In this document: piece by piece, positions 24,161-31,733 of the stretch
Layout of the letters: each line of letters begins with the position of its first letter
Numbering within the stretch: the first letter of the stretch is position 1
NCBI GenBank assembly: GCA_017537245.1
Contig: JAFYLD010000009.1
Location: 1-33,799, forward strand
Length of the DNA stretch: 33,799 nt
Direction of reading: 5' to 3'
From: Clostridia bacterium
GTDB lineage: Bacteria; Bacillota; Clostridia; Oscillospirales; Acutalibacteraceae
Notes under the pieces: generated by a model
Database searches by the model: none
The model's input: the letters and a program-made list of their open reading frames with translations, nothing else
Told to the model about the DNA's origin: nothing
Made by a program: the position numbers and the translations under genes

Positions 24161-25735
24161 ATGAAGCTAGCAGTTTTATTTGGTTCATTTAACCCTCTTA
24201 CAAACGCTCACGTTGCCGCTATGGAAACGGCAGTCAAATCACTAGGCGCTGACAAAGGCTTGTTTGTTGCAACAAACGGACAATACTTGCGCCGCAAAGC
24301 CGTTAAAATCGGCAATCCGTTCTACTTGTCTGAAGACGAGCGCCGCGACATTATCGAGAAGGTCTGTAAGCAACACGACAAGCTAGAGTTTTGGGGCTTT
24401 GAGATGGGTGGCATAAACCCAAAACGTTATCAAACCCTTTGCAAGATACAAAAGCAATACCCCGATGCCGTGATTTACGAAGTTCAGGGCGCCGACAAGG
24501 TTCGCTCTATTACAAAACTTAGCAAGTCTGACGAATATCTTGATAACATTCGCTTTGCCGTCTTCGAGCGAGATGATATCGATTTGCAAACTCTAATCGA
24601 CACCACACCCCAATTAAAGAGCCATCAAGACTCATTTGTTATATTGCCGCCACTAGGCGCCAATGCGCAAATCAGCTCCACCGAAGTTCGTCGTCGCTTC
24701 GAGATGGGCGAAGATTATACCGATATTGTTCCTCTTGCCGCAGTCGAAGTGCTATCTCGCTATAAGCCGAGCGACTTTTCAATCTCTTATGCCGAGCGAA
24801 TGAAAACCATAATCGGCAGTGGCCGCTTTGGTATAAATCGCGCTTGCCAAGAAGTGTTTGCCGAAAACAACGTCATCTTTAAAGACTGGAAAAACGGCAA
24901 TGCCAACGTTGACTTTGGCGAATATTGCGAATTCCTTGATAATACTAAATTATATAAAACCGAATATAGCGTATCAGATTTGGGCGCTACGTATTCCGAC
25001 ACACCAACCGGTTGCGCCAACGTTGACTGTGTCGATATGGCCAAGCGCTTAATTGATCTAGGTTATAATCCCGCAATTTTAAACCTAGCGTCAGCAGGTC
25101 GCCCAGGCGGCGGTTATGACCGCGGTATGCACGCTCAAGAAGAGTCGCTTTGTCAGTGTTCTAATCTTAGCCTTTCGTTATATCAGTATGCCGATCCGGT
25201 TAAGCATAGGTACGTTCGCAAAAGCGACGTGCCGCTAAAGTACGCTGGCTATCCGCTAGATACCAATTTTGGCGGTCTTTATACCCCAAACGTTACGTTC
25301 TTTAGAAATAATAGTTCAAACTATTTCACCTTTAAAGACCAGCCTTTTAAGTGCGACGTTATAACCGTTGCGGCGCTATCCTTTAACGGCAGAAACGACT
25401 TTGCCCGCGCTTGCGAGCAGTTATATCGCTCGGCCAACGGTGGTTTTACGCCCGCAGGCGAAGCAATAATGCTTAACAAAATTCGCACCATATTCCGCAT
25501 GGGTGTCGAACACGGCAAAGACGCTTTGGTACTTGGCGCGTTTGGCAACGGCGCGTACAAACTACCCGTCTATGACGTGGCGCAGCTCTTTAGACGCGTT
25601 ATGAACGAGCCCGAATTTAAGAACAAGTTTAGACTTATCACCTTCGCTATACTTGAAAGAACTCGCAAGCCAAATGGTATTGACGGCAAATTCGCCCCTT
25701 ACTACCAAGAGTTTGGAACATATACTATAAAATAA
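24161..25735 (+). CDS. NMN-adenylyltransferase / PARG-like fusion protein
   Basis: This 524-residue protein joins two NAD-related domains. Residues 1 to about 205 form a nucleotidyltransferase: GSFNPLTNAH (8-17) is the ATP-binding motif in the eukaryote-type NMNAT form, with Thr where bacterial NadD usually has His. ISSTEVRRRF (171-180) is the second signature. Residues about 210-524 are a microbial-type poly(ADP-ribose) glycohydrolase/TIGR02452-like domain. Its diagnostic pattern GGG-X7-QEE is at 316-328, preceded by LNLASAGRP and followed by GAFGNGAYKLP (459-469). The parts suggest NAD synthesis coupled to ADP-ribose removal, which is inference. The ribosome-binding site is weak. The gene stands alone; two small genes follow. 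Confidence 0.82.
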   Translation: MKLAVLFGSFNPLTNAHVAAMETAVKSLGADKGLFVATNGQYLRRKAVKIGNPFYLSEDERRDIIEKVCKQHDKLEFWGFEMGGINPKRYQTLCKIQKQYPDAVIYEVQGADKVRSITKLSKSDEYLDNIRFAVFERDDIDLQTLIDTTPQLKSHQDSFVILPPLGANAQISSTEVRRRFEMGEDYTDIVPLAAVEVLSRYKPSDFSISYAERMKTIIGSGRFGINRACQEVFAENNVIFKDWKNGNANVDFGEYCEFLDNTKLYKTEYSVSDLGATYSDTPTGCANVDCVDMAKRLIDLGYNPAILNLASAGRPGGGYDRGMHAQEESLCQCSNLSLSLYQYADPVKHRYVRKSDVPLKYAGYPLDTNFGGLYTPNVTFFRNNSSNYFTFKDQPFKCDVITVAALSFNGRNDFARACEQLYRSANGGFTPAGEAIMLNKIRTIFRMGVEHGKDALVLGAFGNGAYKLPVYDVAQLFRRVMNEPEFKNKFRLITFAILERTRKPNGIDGKFAPYYQEFGTYTIK

Positions 25736-25744
25736 TCAGCACAT

Positions 25745-25788
25745 CCATCGCTCGTGCGCTATTTTTGGCGCACGAGCGATGGTATAAT
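25745..25788 (+). promoter_or_regulatory. 15-bp perfect hairpin fused to a TATAAT box
   Basis: Arms 25745-25759 and 25768-25782 pair perfectly around TATTTTTG, and TATAAT (25783-25788) begins at the next base. There is no T-run after the stem, so it is not a typical terminator. It may end the fusion gene message weakly, or act as an operator for the small genes that follow. Confidence 0.55.
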
Positions 25789-25819
25789 GTAATCGTAAAA
25801 GTTAAGGGGGTAATTTACT

Positions 25820-25927
25820 ATGGCAAAAACAAAATCAGGCAACAAATGGACTCGAGTGGGACCATACAAAAGGGGAAATCAAATAGTAAGGGGGCATTGT
25901 CGAAGTACACCTAACAAAAGGAAATAA
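25820..25927 (+). CDS. Small basic protein, 35 aa
   Basis: The ATG at 25820 has AAGGGGG (25804-25810) upstream. The peptide is strongly basic: WTRVGPYKRGNQIVRGHCRS, then TPNKRK. It resembles a widespread short motif seen in small bacterial proteins and protein tails, of the form VxxYxRxxGxxVxGHxRSxPN, with a Cys in place of the usual aromatic residue. Function is unknown; it is positively charged enough to bind nucleic acid. It follows a promoter-like TATAAT at 25783 and precedes another small gene by 38 bases. Confidence 0.6.
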   Translation: MAKTKSGNKWTRVGPYKRGNQIVRGHCRSTPNKRK

Positions 25928-25965
25928 TTTATAAATAATCAATAGTAGACAAAGGAGAAATTATT

Positions 25966-26157
25966 ATGGGATTTTACGGTAAATGGGAAACTTACAAGGT
26001 GGTTTATAATCTACCGCCACACATGATAAAAGGTTTTAGCACCAAGGGAGTCGCTTTTGTAGAGGCGGGCGATAAAGCGCACGCGAGCGCCGTGTTTAAA
26101 GAACAGTACGCCGGTCAGTACTTTACTATCGATAGTATCGAAAAATTGTTTAAATAA
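25966..26157 (+). CDS. Hypothetical protein, 63 aa
   Basis: AAGGAG lies a few bases before the ATG, so translation is likely. The protein is soluble, of mixed alpha/beta appearance: KWETYKVVYNLPPHMIKGF, then a helix AGDKAHASAVFKEQYAG and a strand YFTIDSIEKLF. No family is recognised. It probably shares a transcript with the preceding 35-residue protein, and a terminator follows directly. Confidence 0.6.
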   Translation: MGFYGKWETYKVVYNLPPHMIKGFSTKGVAFVEAGDKAHASAVFKEQYAGQYFTIDSIEKLFK

Positions 26158-26166
26158 AAATCATAC

Positions 26167-26200
26167 AAAACAGAGGCGAAGATTCGTCTCTGTTTTTGTT
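26167..26200 (+). terminator. Intrinsic terminator after the small genes
   Basis: AAAACAGAGGCGAA pairs with TTCGTCTCTGTTTT (one G-U), followed by TGTTTG. Confidence 0.8.
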
Positions 26201-26231
26201 TGTAAAATTATATATTTTGTATAGTCGAAAG

Positions 26232-26260
26232 TTGACATTTTTTAAAACAAATGATAAAAT
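26232..26260 (+). promoter_or_regulatory. Promoter of the uracil permease-upp operon
   Basis: TTGACA (26232-26237) and TAAAAT (26255-26260) are 17 bases apart. The leader is only about 40 bases, so no PyrR-type attenuator fits. Confidence 0.8.
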
Positions 26261-26304
26261 AAAGTTTGGCAAAAATTAATATTTTTTTGATAGGAGAAAT
26301 AAAA

Positions 26305-27684
26305 ATGGCTAAAAATCTTGTTTATGACATTAAAGACAAACCGCAGTTTAGTAAATTGCTTGTGTTTGCGTTCCAGCAACTACTTGCAATTATGGCGGCA
26401 ACAATCGCAGTTCCTGCAATCGTTGGAAATGGTATGTCAATTTCGGCTGCTCTTTTCGGCGCAGGTGTAGGTACTATTATCTATCAGCTTTTCACAAAAT
26501 TCCGTAGCCCTGTGTTCCTTGGTTCTTCTTTTGCGTTCATTGGCTCTATGGTAGCGGCTTTTGCTGGCGCTGCATCGATGAATCTAGGTTATTTGGGTCT
26601 TATTGTAGGCGCAACTTTTGCAGGTTTGGTTTACGTTATAATTTCTGTTGTTGTTAAGTTTGTTGGCGTTAAATGGATCAACAAACTTATGCCTGCGGCA
26701 GTTATTGGACCAACAGTAGCGCTTATCGGTTTATCACTTTCTTCTGCCGCTGTAAAAGACGTATTTTCTTACGGACCACAAGACGGCAACGGCTCGTTTA
26801 TAATGTCAACTAGCGCGTGGGTATCTTTTATATGCGCTTTGGTAACACTAGTAGTGGTTGTTCTTTGCTCAACCTATGGTAGCAAGATGACAAAGCTTAT
26901 TCCATTTATTATCGGTGTGCTCGCAGGTTACGGCGTAGCATTGATATTTACAGTTATTGGTAACGTAGCAGATATTCCTGAACTAATCGTTATTGATTTT
27001 GCTCCATTTAAAGCTTTGTTTGCTGACGGTGTAACTCTAAAGACGTTCTTTGATGCTCCTGAGTTTGCATTTATTAATGCGGCTAAGGGTATTAAGGACT
27101 TTGACTTTAGCTACCTTGCAACAGTAGCAGTAGCATACGTGCCTGTAGCATTCGTTGTATTTGCAGAACATATCGCAGACCACAAAAACCTTTCTTCAAT
27201 CATTGATGAAAACTTGCTTGAAAATCCTGGTCTTCATCGCACACTTCTTGGTGACGGTGTTGGCTCGGTTGCGGGCGCAGTATTTGGCGGTTGTCCAAAC
27301 ACCACTTATGGTGAGTCGGTAGGTTGCGTTGCTATTACTCGTAACGCGTCTGTTGCAACAATCACAACAACTGCTATCATGGCAATGCTAGTATCATTTA
27401 TTTCTCCATTCGTTGCATTCCTTTCATCAATTCCAGGTTGTGTTATGGGTGGCGTTTGTATAACACTTTACGGCTTTATCGCAGTTTCAGGTCTTAAGAT
27501 GATTCAAAAGGTTGACCTAGAGGACAACGCAAACCTCTTTACAGTATCGGTTATCCTTATTTGTGGTATCGGTGGTATGGCAATGGCTATCGGTAAGGTT
27601 ACAATTACCGCTATTGCTTGCGCGCTAATTTTGGGCATACTTACAAACATTCTTTTGAACAAGTTTAAAAAGGGAGAAAAATAA
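26305..27684 (+). CDS. uraA: Uracil/xanthine permease (NCS2 family)
   Basis: This proton-coupled nucleobase importer of the NCS2 family is probably specific for uracil given the gene after it. The N-terminus FQQLLAIMAATIAVPAIVGNG (part) is a family hallmark. PVFLGSSFAFIGSM, the helix-8 FAEHIADHKNLSS with its substrate-binding Glu, and GGCPNTTYGESVG are also diagnostic. It has about 14 membrane segments and 459 residues. The ATG at 26305 follows TAGGAGA; an upstream in-frame TTG at 26266 is rejected. Its stop overlaps the upp start by one base (TAATG), which couples uptake to salvage. Confidence 0.93.
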   Translation: MAKNLVYDIKDKPQFSKLLVFAFQQLLAIMAATIAVPAIVGNGMSISAALFGAGVGTIIYQLFTKFRSPVFLGSSFAFIGSMVAAFAGAASMNLGYLGLIVGATFAGLVYVIISVVVKFVGVKWINKLMPAAVIGPTVALIGLSLSSAAVKDVFSYGPQDGNGSFIMSTSAWVSFICALVTLVVVVLCSTYGSKMTKLIPFIIGVLAGYGVALIFTVIGNVADIPELIVIDFAPFKALFADGVTLKTFFDAPEFAFINAAKGIKDFDFSYLATVAVAYVPVAFVVFAEHIADHKNLSSIIDENLLENPGLHRTLLGDGVGSVAGAVFGGCPNTTYGESVGCVAITRNASVATITTTAIMAMLVSFISPFVAFLSSIPGCVMGGVCITLYGFIAVSGLKMIQKVDLEDNANLFTVSVILICGIGGMAMAIGKVTITAIACALILGILTNILLNKFKKGEK

Positions 27685-28322
27685 TGAAAAATTACGATAA
27701 CGTAGTTATATTTGATCATCCGCTAATTCGCCATAAAATTGCAATTTTGCGAGATGAACGTACCAGTATGAAAGAGTTTCGCGAGTTGGTAGAAGAAATC
27801 ACCACTCTTATGACTTACGAAAGTCTTAAAGGCGTTCAAACTACTGAAATTGAGGTTAAAACTCCTCTTGAAACCTGCAAGCAAACAGTAGTAGCAGATA
27901 ACTCTGTTGTTATTGTTCCTATTCTTCGTGCGGGTCTTGGTATGGTAAACGGCGTACACGTATTGTTCCCATCTGCAAAGGTTGGACATATCGGTATGTA
28001 TAGAAACGAAGAAACGTTAAAACCCGAAACTTACTATTGTAAGTTACCAGAAGGAATTGAAGAAAAGTTGGTAGTAGTTGTTGACCCAATGCTTGCTACC
28101 GGCGGCAGCGCGTGCGATGCTATTCAATTGCTAAAAGAAAAGGGTTGCAAGAATATTAAGTTTATGGGCATTATCGGCGCTCCGGAGGGTGTAAGCAAAT
28201 TAGCAGAAACCCATCCTGACGTAGATATTTACGTTTCTACTCTTGATAGATGCCTTAACGAAAACGGCTATATTCTTCCAGGCCTTGGTGACGCTGGCGA
28301 CAGACTTTTTGGTACAAAATAA
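27684..28322 (+). CDS. upp: Uracil phosphoribosyltransferase
   Basis: UPRT converts uracil and PRPP to UMP and pyrophosphate. The PRPP-binding motif VVDPMLATGGSA is at residues 132-143, followed by the C-terminal uracil-binding YILPGLGDAGDRLFGTK. The N-terminal HPLIRHKIAILRDERTS is canonical. Length 212 is typical. Its ATG overlaps the permease stop by one base, with AGGGAGA upstream. Pyrophosphate released here would be cleaved by the ppa product. A terminator follows. Confidence 0.97.
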   Translation: MKNYDNVVIFDHPLIRHKIAILRDERTSMKEFRELVEEITTLMTYESLKGVQTTEIEVKTPLETCKQTVVADNSVVIVPILRAGLGMVNGVHVLFPSAKVGHIGMYRNEETLKPETYYCKLPEGIEEKLVVVVDPMLATGGSACDAIQLLKEKGCKNIKFMGIIGAPEGVSKLAETHPDVDIYVSTLDRCLNENGYILPGLGDAGDRLFGTK

Positions 28323-28329
28323 AATTTTA

Positions 28330-28361
28330 TTTAGCGGTCGAGTAATTCGGCCGCTATTTTT
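28330..28361 (+). terminator. Intrinsic terminator after upp
   Basis: TAGCGGTCGA pairs with TCGGCCGCTA (one G-U), followed by TTTTTG. Confidence 0.8.
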
Positions 28362-28375
28362 GTTGCAAAAAATTG

Positions 28376-28404
28376 TTGATTTAGATTAAAGTATATAGTA
28401 TAAT
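28376..28404 (+). promoter_or_regulatory. Promoter of the FNT channel gene
   Basis: TTGATT (28376-28381) and TATAAT (28399-28404) are 17 bases apart. Confidence 0.7.
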
Positions 28405-28455
28405 CGAAAATCGAGCGAAAATTAACTTACGTTTAAATAAAAAGGAGAAATTTTA

Positions 28456-29295
28456 GTGGAAGGCTTTTATTCAATAGGCGAAGCTATAAAAAAATATATT
28501 GACTACTGCCAAACAAAAGCACAAACCAAATGGTTTAAGTTGCTGGTTAAAGCGGTTATGGCGGGCGCGTTTATAGCGCTAGGCGCCGCTATTAGCGGTG
28601 TGGCATCTCACGCGGTAACAAACGTAGGTCTTGCCAAACTAACGGCGGCGGTAGTTTTTCCCGTAGGACTTATGATGGTTGTGCTCTTTGGCGCAGAGTT
28701 GTTTACAAGCGACTGTCTTTTTGCAATGAACGTTTTTGACAAAAAGCAAAAGATATCGGCATTTTTAAGATTATTGATTATCGTTTATATCGGTAATTTT
28801 ATCGGTTCGATTTTAATAGCGTTACTTATATCAGCGAGTGGGCAGTTAGATTATTCATCGGGTATGCTTGGCGCATATACAATAAAGGTGGCGCTAGGTA
28901 AGGTAAATATCTCGTTTTCGCAGGGTGTAGCATCGGGTATTCTTTGTAATATCTTGGTTTGCGCGGCATCGATTATGATGACCTGCGCCAAAGATATTGC
29001 GGGCAAGCTACTTGCGTGTTTCTTTGTTATTATGCTTTTTGTAACGGGTGGTTTTGAGCACTGTGTTGCAAATATGTACTACATAACCGCAGGTCTAATT
29101 GCCGATGGCAATCCAGAATATGCAAATCTTGCAATGAACGCTTACGGATTTAGCGCCGATTATATGAGTACGTTAAACGTTGCTAATTTCTTTGTTAAAA
29201 ACTTGTTGCCAGTAACAATAGGTAATATTCTTGGTGGCTCTTTGTTTATAGGTCTTCCAATGTTTTATCTTAATAAAAGCAAAAAAGAAAACTAA
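28456..29295 (+). CDS. Formate/nitrite transporter family channel
   Basis: This is an FNT-family pentameric channel for formate, nitrite or hydrosulfide. Family motifs are visible: KAVMAGAFIALGAAISG (about residues 37-53), GLMMVVLFGAELFTSDCLF, NFIGSILIA, a GVASGILCNILVCAA segment and GFEHCVANMYYI, then TIGNILGGSLF near the C-terminus. Six membrane segments and 279 residues fit. The start is a GTG with AAGGAG upstream. It is a single-gene unit. No formate lyase or nitrite reductase gene is near, so the anion carried is open. Confidence 0.9.
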   Translation: MEGFYSIGEAIKKYIDYCQTKAQTKWFKLLVKAVMAGAFIALGAAISGVASHAVTNVGLAKLTAAVVFPVGLMMVVLFGAELFTSDCLFAMNVFDKKQKISAFLRLLIIVYIGNFIGSILIALLISASGQLDYSSGMLGAYTIKVALGKVNISFSQGVASGILCNILVCAASIMMTCAKDIAGKLLACFFVIMLFVTGGFEHCVANMYYITAGLIADGNPEYANLAMNAYGFSADYMSTLNVANFFVKNLLPVTIGNILGGSLFIGLPMFYLNKSKKEN

Positions 29296-29300
29296 ATTAT

Positions 29301-29337
29301 AAAAGCAGTCGATTTTATCGGCTGCTTTTTGGTTTTT
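29301..29337 (+). terminator. Intrinsic terminator after the FNT gene
   Basis: AAAAGCAGTCGAT pairs with ATCGGCTGCTTTT (one G-U) around TTT, then a T-rich tail. Confidence 0.8.
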
Positions 29338-29353
29338 AACTGCAAACTACCTA

Positions 29354-29382
29354 TTGAAAATAAACATTACATATTATATAAT
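29354..29382 (+). promoter_or_regulatory. Promoter of the glycosidase operon
   Basis: TTGAAA (29354-29359) and TATAAT (29377-29382) are 17 bases apart, ending 40 bases before the first gene. Confidence 0.7.
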
Positions 29383-29421
29383 CAACTTAAAGATAACCTA
29401 TGGATTAGAAGGTTGATAACT

Positions 29422-31026
29422 ATGATAATTCGCACTCCGAATTTTGTTAGTATTTATACCGAAAACGGTAGCGTTAGTTATTCGTTTGATAACAATATCA
29501 AACTTGATGATGTTTTGGTTTCCTTTTCCTTGGAAAACGAAGCGCTTAGCGTTAATCTTACTGCAAACCAAACTGCAGTAAAATATATTTCTTTGCGTTG
29601 GAATTTTAAAGAAAACGAAAAAAGAAACGATAACGTAAAGGTTTTTGGCGATGCGTGGGAGCGCGCGTACGGCGACCTTGAGTGGCGCAGTATTGTAGCC
29701 GACCGAATGATGCCGTGGGTTTGCGCAGTGTCAAACGGTAGCGACCAAAACCGCGATTATAGCGGTAGATATACCGAGTGCTTTGGCGTAAAGGCAAGAC
29801 CAAACGCTATGTGTATGTGGCAATATGACACTAGCGGCGTTACACTTTGGTTAGACGTGCGCTGTGGCGGTCGCGGTGTTATTTTAGAAGGCCGCAGTTT
29901 AAACGTATGTGACGTTTTGTTTAGAGGTTATCAAGACGTATCGGCGTTTGAGGCTCTAAAAGATTTTTATAAAAAGCTTTGTGACGATCCGCTTACTGTC
30001 GATCATAAGGTTTATGGTACTAACAACTGGTACTATGCCTATGGTAAAACCTCGCACGATGAGATTTTAGAGGATACCAGACTTTTGATGGAAAGTTGCG
30101 GCGAGTTTGAAAACAAGCCGTATATAGTGCTTGACGATGGTTGGCAAAAGAACGCTTGCGATGCGCCGTGGGACGTGTTGCGCGAAGGCAAGTTTTATGA
30201 TATGAAATTACTTGCAAGTCAAATGAAAGAGATGGGCGCTCGCCCCGGTATTTGGATTAGACCACTTTCTGATAGAAAATTTGAAGTAACCCAAAAAGAC
30301 CACGATATGCGCGCTCGTTGGGATAATAGTTATCTTGATCCGTCACACCCCGACACGCTCAAATACGTAGAAAATCTTATAACTACGATATGCGACTGGG
30401 GTTACACCCTTATCAAACACGATTTTTCAACCTTTGATGCGTTGGGCTTTTGGGGATTTGAAAGACCTCACGAGTTTGTAAAAGACGGTTGGAGTTTTTA
30501 TAACCGTAATAAAACCACCGCCGAGATTATATTAGACCTTTATCGCGTGATTTTTAACGCGTCACGTGGCAGAGCGATAGTGCTTGGTTGTAACGTAATT
30601 GGTCATTTGGCGGCGGGACTTGTGCATCTTAACCGTACGGGCGATGATACAAGCGGTCTTGAATGGGAGCGTACACGCAAATACGGTGTTAACGCGCTTG
30701 CTTTTAGAATGCTTCATCACGATGCGTTTTTCCTAGCTGATGCTGACTGCGTTGGTATTACGGGCAACATTGATTGGAAGATGAACCGCGAATGGCTACG
30801 CGCAGTTGCAAATAGCGGCACACCACTTTTTGTATCACCTAAGCCAAACGTAATGAGCGCAAGTGAACTTGCCGAGCTTAAAGAGGCTTATCGTATAAAT
30901 TCTATTCAAAGCGATACTTTAGTGCCGCTTGATTGGATGGAAAACATCACCCCTGAAAAGTGGCTTTTAAATGGCGAGGAAATCGCTTTTAACTGGTATG
31001 AAGAAGCGGGAATAAAAGCGTTTTAG
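29422..31026 (+). CDS. GH36/melibiase-like glycoside hydrolase
   Basis: This is a retaining alpha-glycosidase-like protein of clan GH-D, closest in pattern to GH36 alpha-galactosidases. An N-terminal beta domain (about residues 1-195) precedes a TIM barrel with GTNNWYYAYGKT, IVLDDGWQ (236-242), GARPGIWIRP (272-281), the likely nucleophile Asp334 in LIKHDFSTFD, and an acid/base candidate Asp408 or Asp409 in NRTGDDTSGLEW. No signal peptide, so it is cytosolic. From ATG 29422 (AGAAGG upstream) it has 534 residues; an earlier in-frame GTG overlaps the terminator and promoter and is rejected. It leads a three-gene operon. Substrate could be another alpha-linked sugar. Confidence 0.8.
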   Translation: MIIRTPNFVSIYTENGSVSYSFDNNIKLDDVLVSFSLENEALSVNLTANQTAVKYISLRWNFKENEKRNDNVKVFGDAWERAYGDLEWRSIVADRMMPWVCAVSNGSDQNRDYSGRYTECFGVKARPNAMCMWQYDTSGVTLWLDVRCGGRGVILEGRSLNVCDVLFRGYQDVSAFEALKDFYKKLCDDPLTVDHKVYGTNNWYYAYGKTSHDEILEDTRLLMESCGEFENKPYIVLDDGWQKNACDAPWDVLREGKFYDMKLLASQMKEMGARPGIWIRPLSDRKFEVTQKDHDMRARWDNSYLDPSHPDTLKYVENLITTICDWGYTLIKHDFSTFDALGFWGFERPHEFVKDGWSFYNRNKTTAEIILDLYRVIFNASRGRAIVLGCNVIGHLAAGLVHLNRTGDDTSGLEWERTRKYGVNALAFRMLHHDAFFLADADCVGITGNIDWKMNREWLRAVANSGTPLFVSPKPNVMSASELAELKEAYRINSIQSDTLVPLDWMENITPEKWLLNGEEIAFNWYEEAGIKAF

Positions 31027-31043
31027 ATAGGAGAACGTCTATT

Positions 31044-31721
31044 ATGAAAATAATATTTGTTAGACACGGTCACCCCGATTACACAAAAGATTGTCTTACC
31101 GAGCTTGGTCATCCTCAAGCCGAGGCAGCGGCCGAGCGACTAAAGAACGAAAAAATTGATAAAATCTTTTCTTCCTCTTGCGGACGCGCTTATGAAACGG
31201 CTTGTCATATAGCGGCGCGACACAACCTAGACGTTACACAGTATGATTTTATGCGAGAAATCAGATGGGGAGTAAAGGACACCGAGGACTATGTTCATCC
31301 GTGGACTCTTGCTGACGAGTGGGTAGCAAAAGGCAAAGACGTAATGAACTTTGACTGGCAAAACGATCCCGAGTATAAGGGGGTAACTCTTGCGGACGAT
31401 TATAACAAGCTTGCTCAAAACTTTGACAAGTGGCTAGAAGAATTTGGTTTGGTTCGCGAGGGTAAATATTATCGTGTAACGCGTGAAAACAATGATACCA
31501 TTATGATGGTAAGCCACGCAGGTGCGTCAACGGTGGCTATTTCACATATCTTTAACGTGCCCTTCTTGTATGCTTGTCGCACAATTGATTGCAATTATAC
31601 CGCAATAACGGTTGTAAATTTTGGTAGCAAGGTTGGCGAACTTACAACACCTCGTTTTACCCTTGTTAATGATGCTCGTCATATTGAGGGTATTACGGTG
31701 GAGAAAGTTTTTGGTAGATAG
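31044..31721 (+). CDS. Histidine phosphatase superfamily protein
   Basis: This is a phosphoglycerate-mutase-like phosphatase. The RHG motif (residues 7-9, IIFVRHGHPDY) supplies the phosphohistidine His8. FSSSCGRAYETACHIA supplies the next pocket Arg, and MMVSHAGAST near residue 156 holds the second catalytic His. Length 225 is normal. An insert rich in Trp and Asp (PWTLADEWVAKG to EWVAKGKDVMNFDW, about residues 87-107) suggests specificity unlike glycolytic mutase. It lies 18 bases after the GH36-like gene and 12 before the GH78-like gene, so it probably dephosphorylates a sugar phosphate or related intermediate; that role is inferred from position. Confidence 0.85.
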   Translation: MKIIFVRHGHPDYTKDCLTELGHPQAEAAAERLKNEKIDKIFSSSCGRAYETACHIAARHNLDVTQYDFMREIRWGVKDTEDYVHPWTLADEWVAKGKDVMNFDWQNDPEYKGVTLADDYNKLAQNFDKWLEEFGLVREGKYYRVTRENNDTIMMVSHAGASTVAISHIFNVPFLYACRTIDCNYTAITVVNFGSKVGELTTPRFTLVNDARHIEGITVEKVFGR

Positions 31722-31733
31722 GAGAATATAAAA

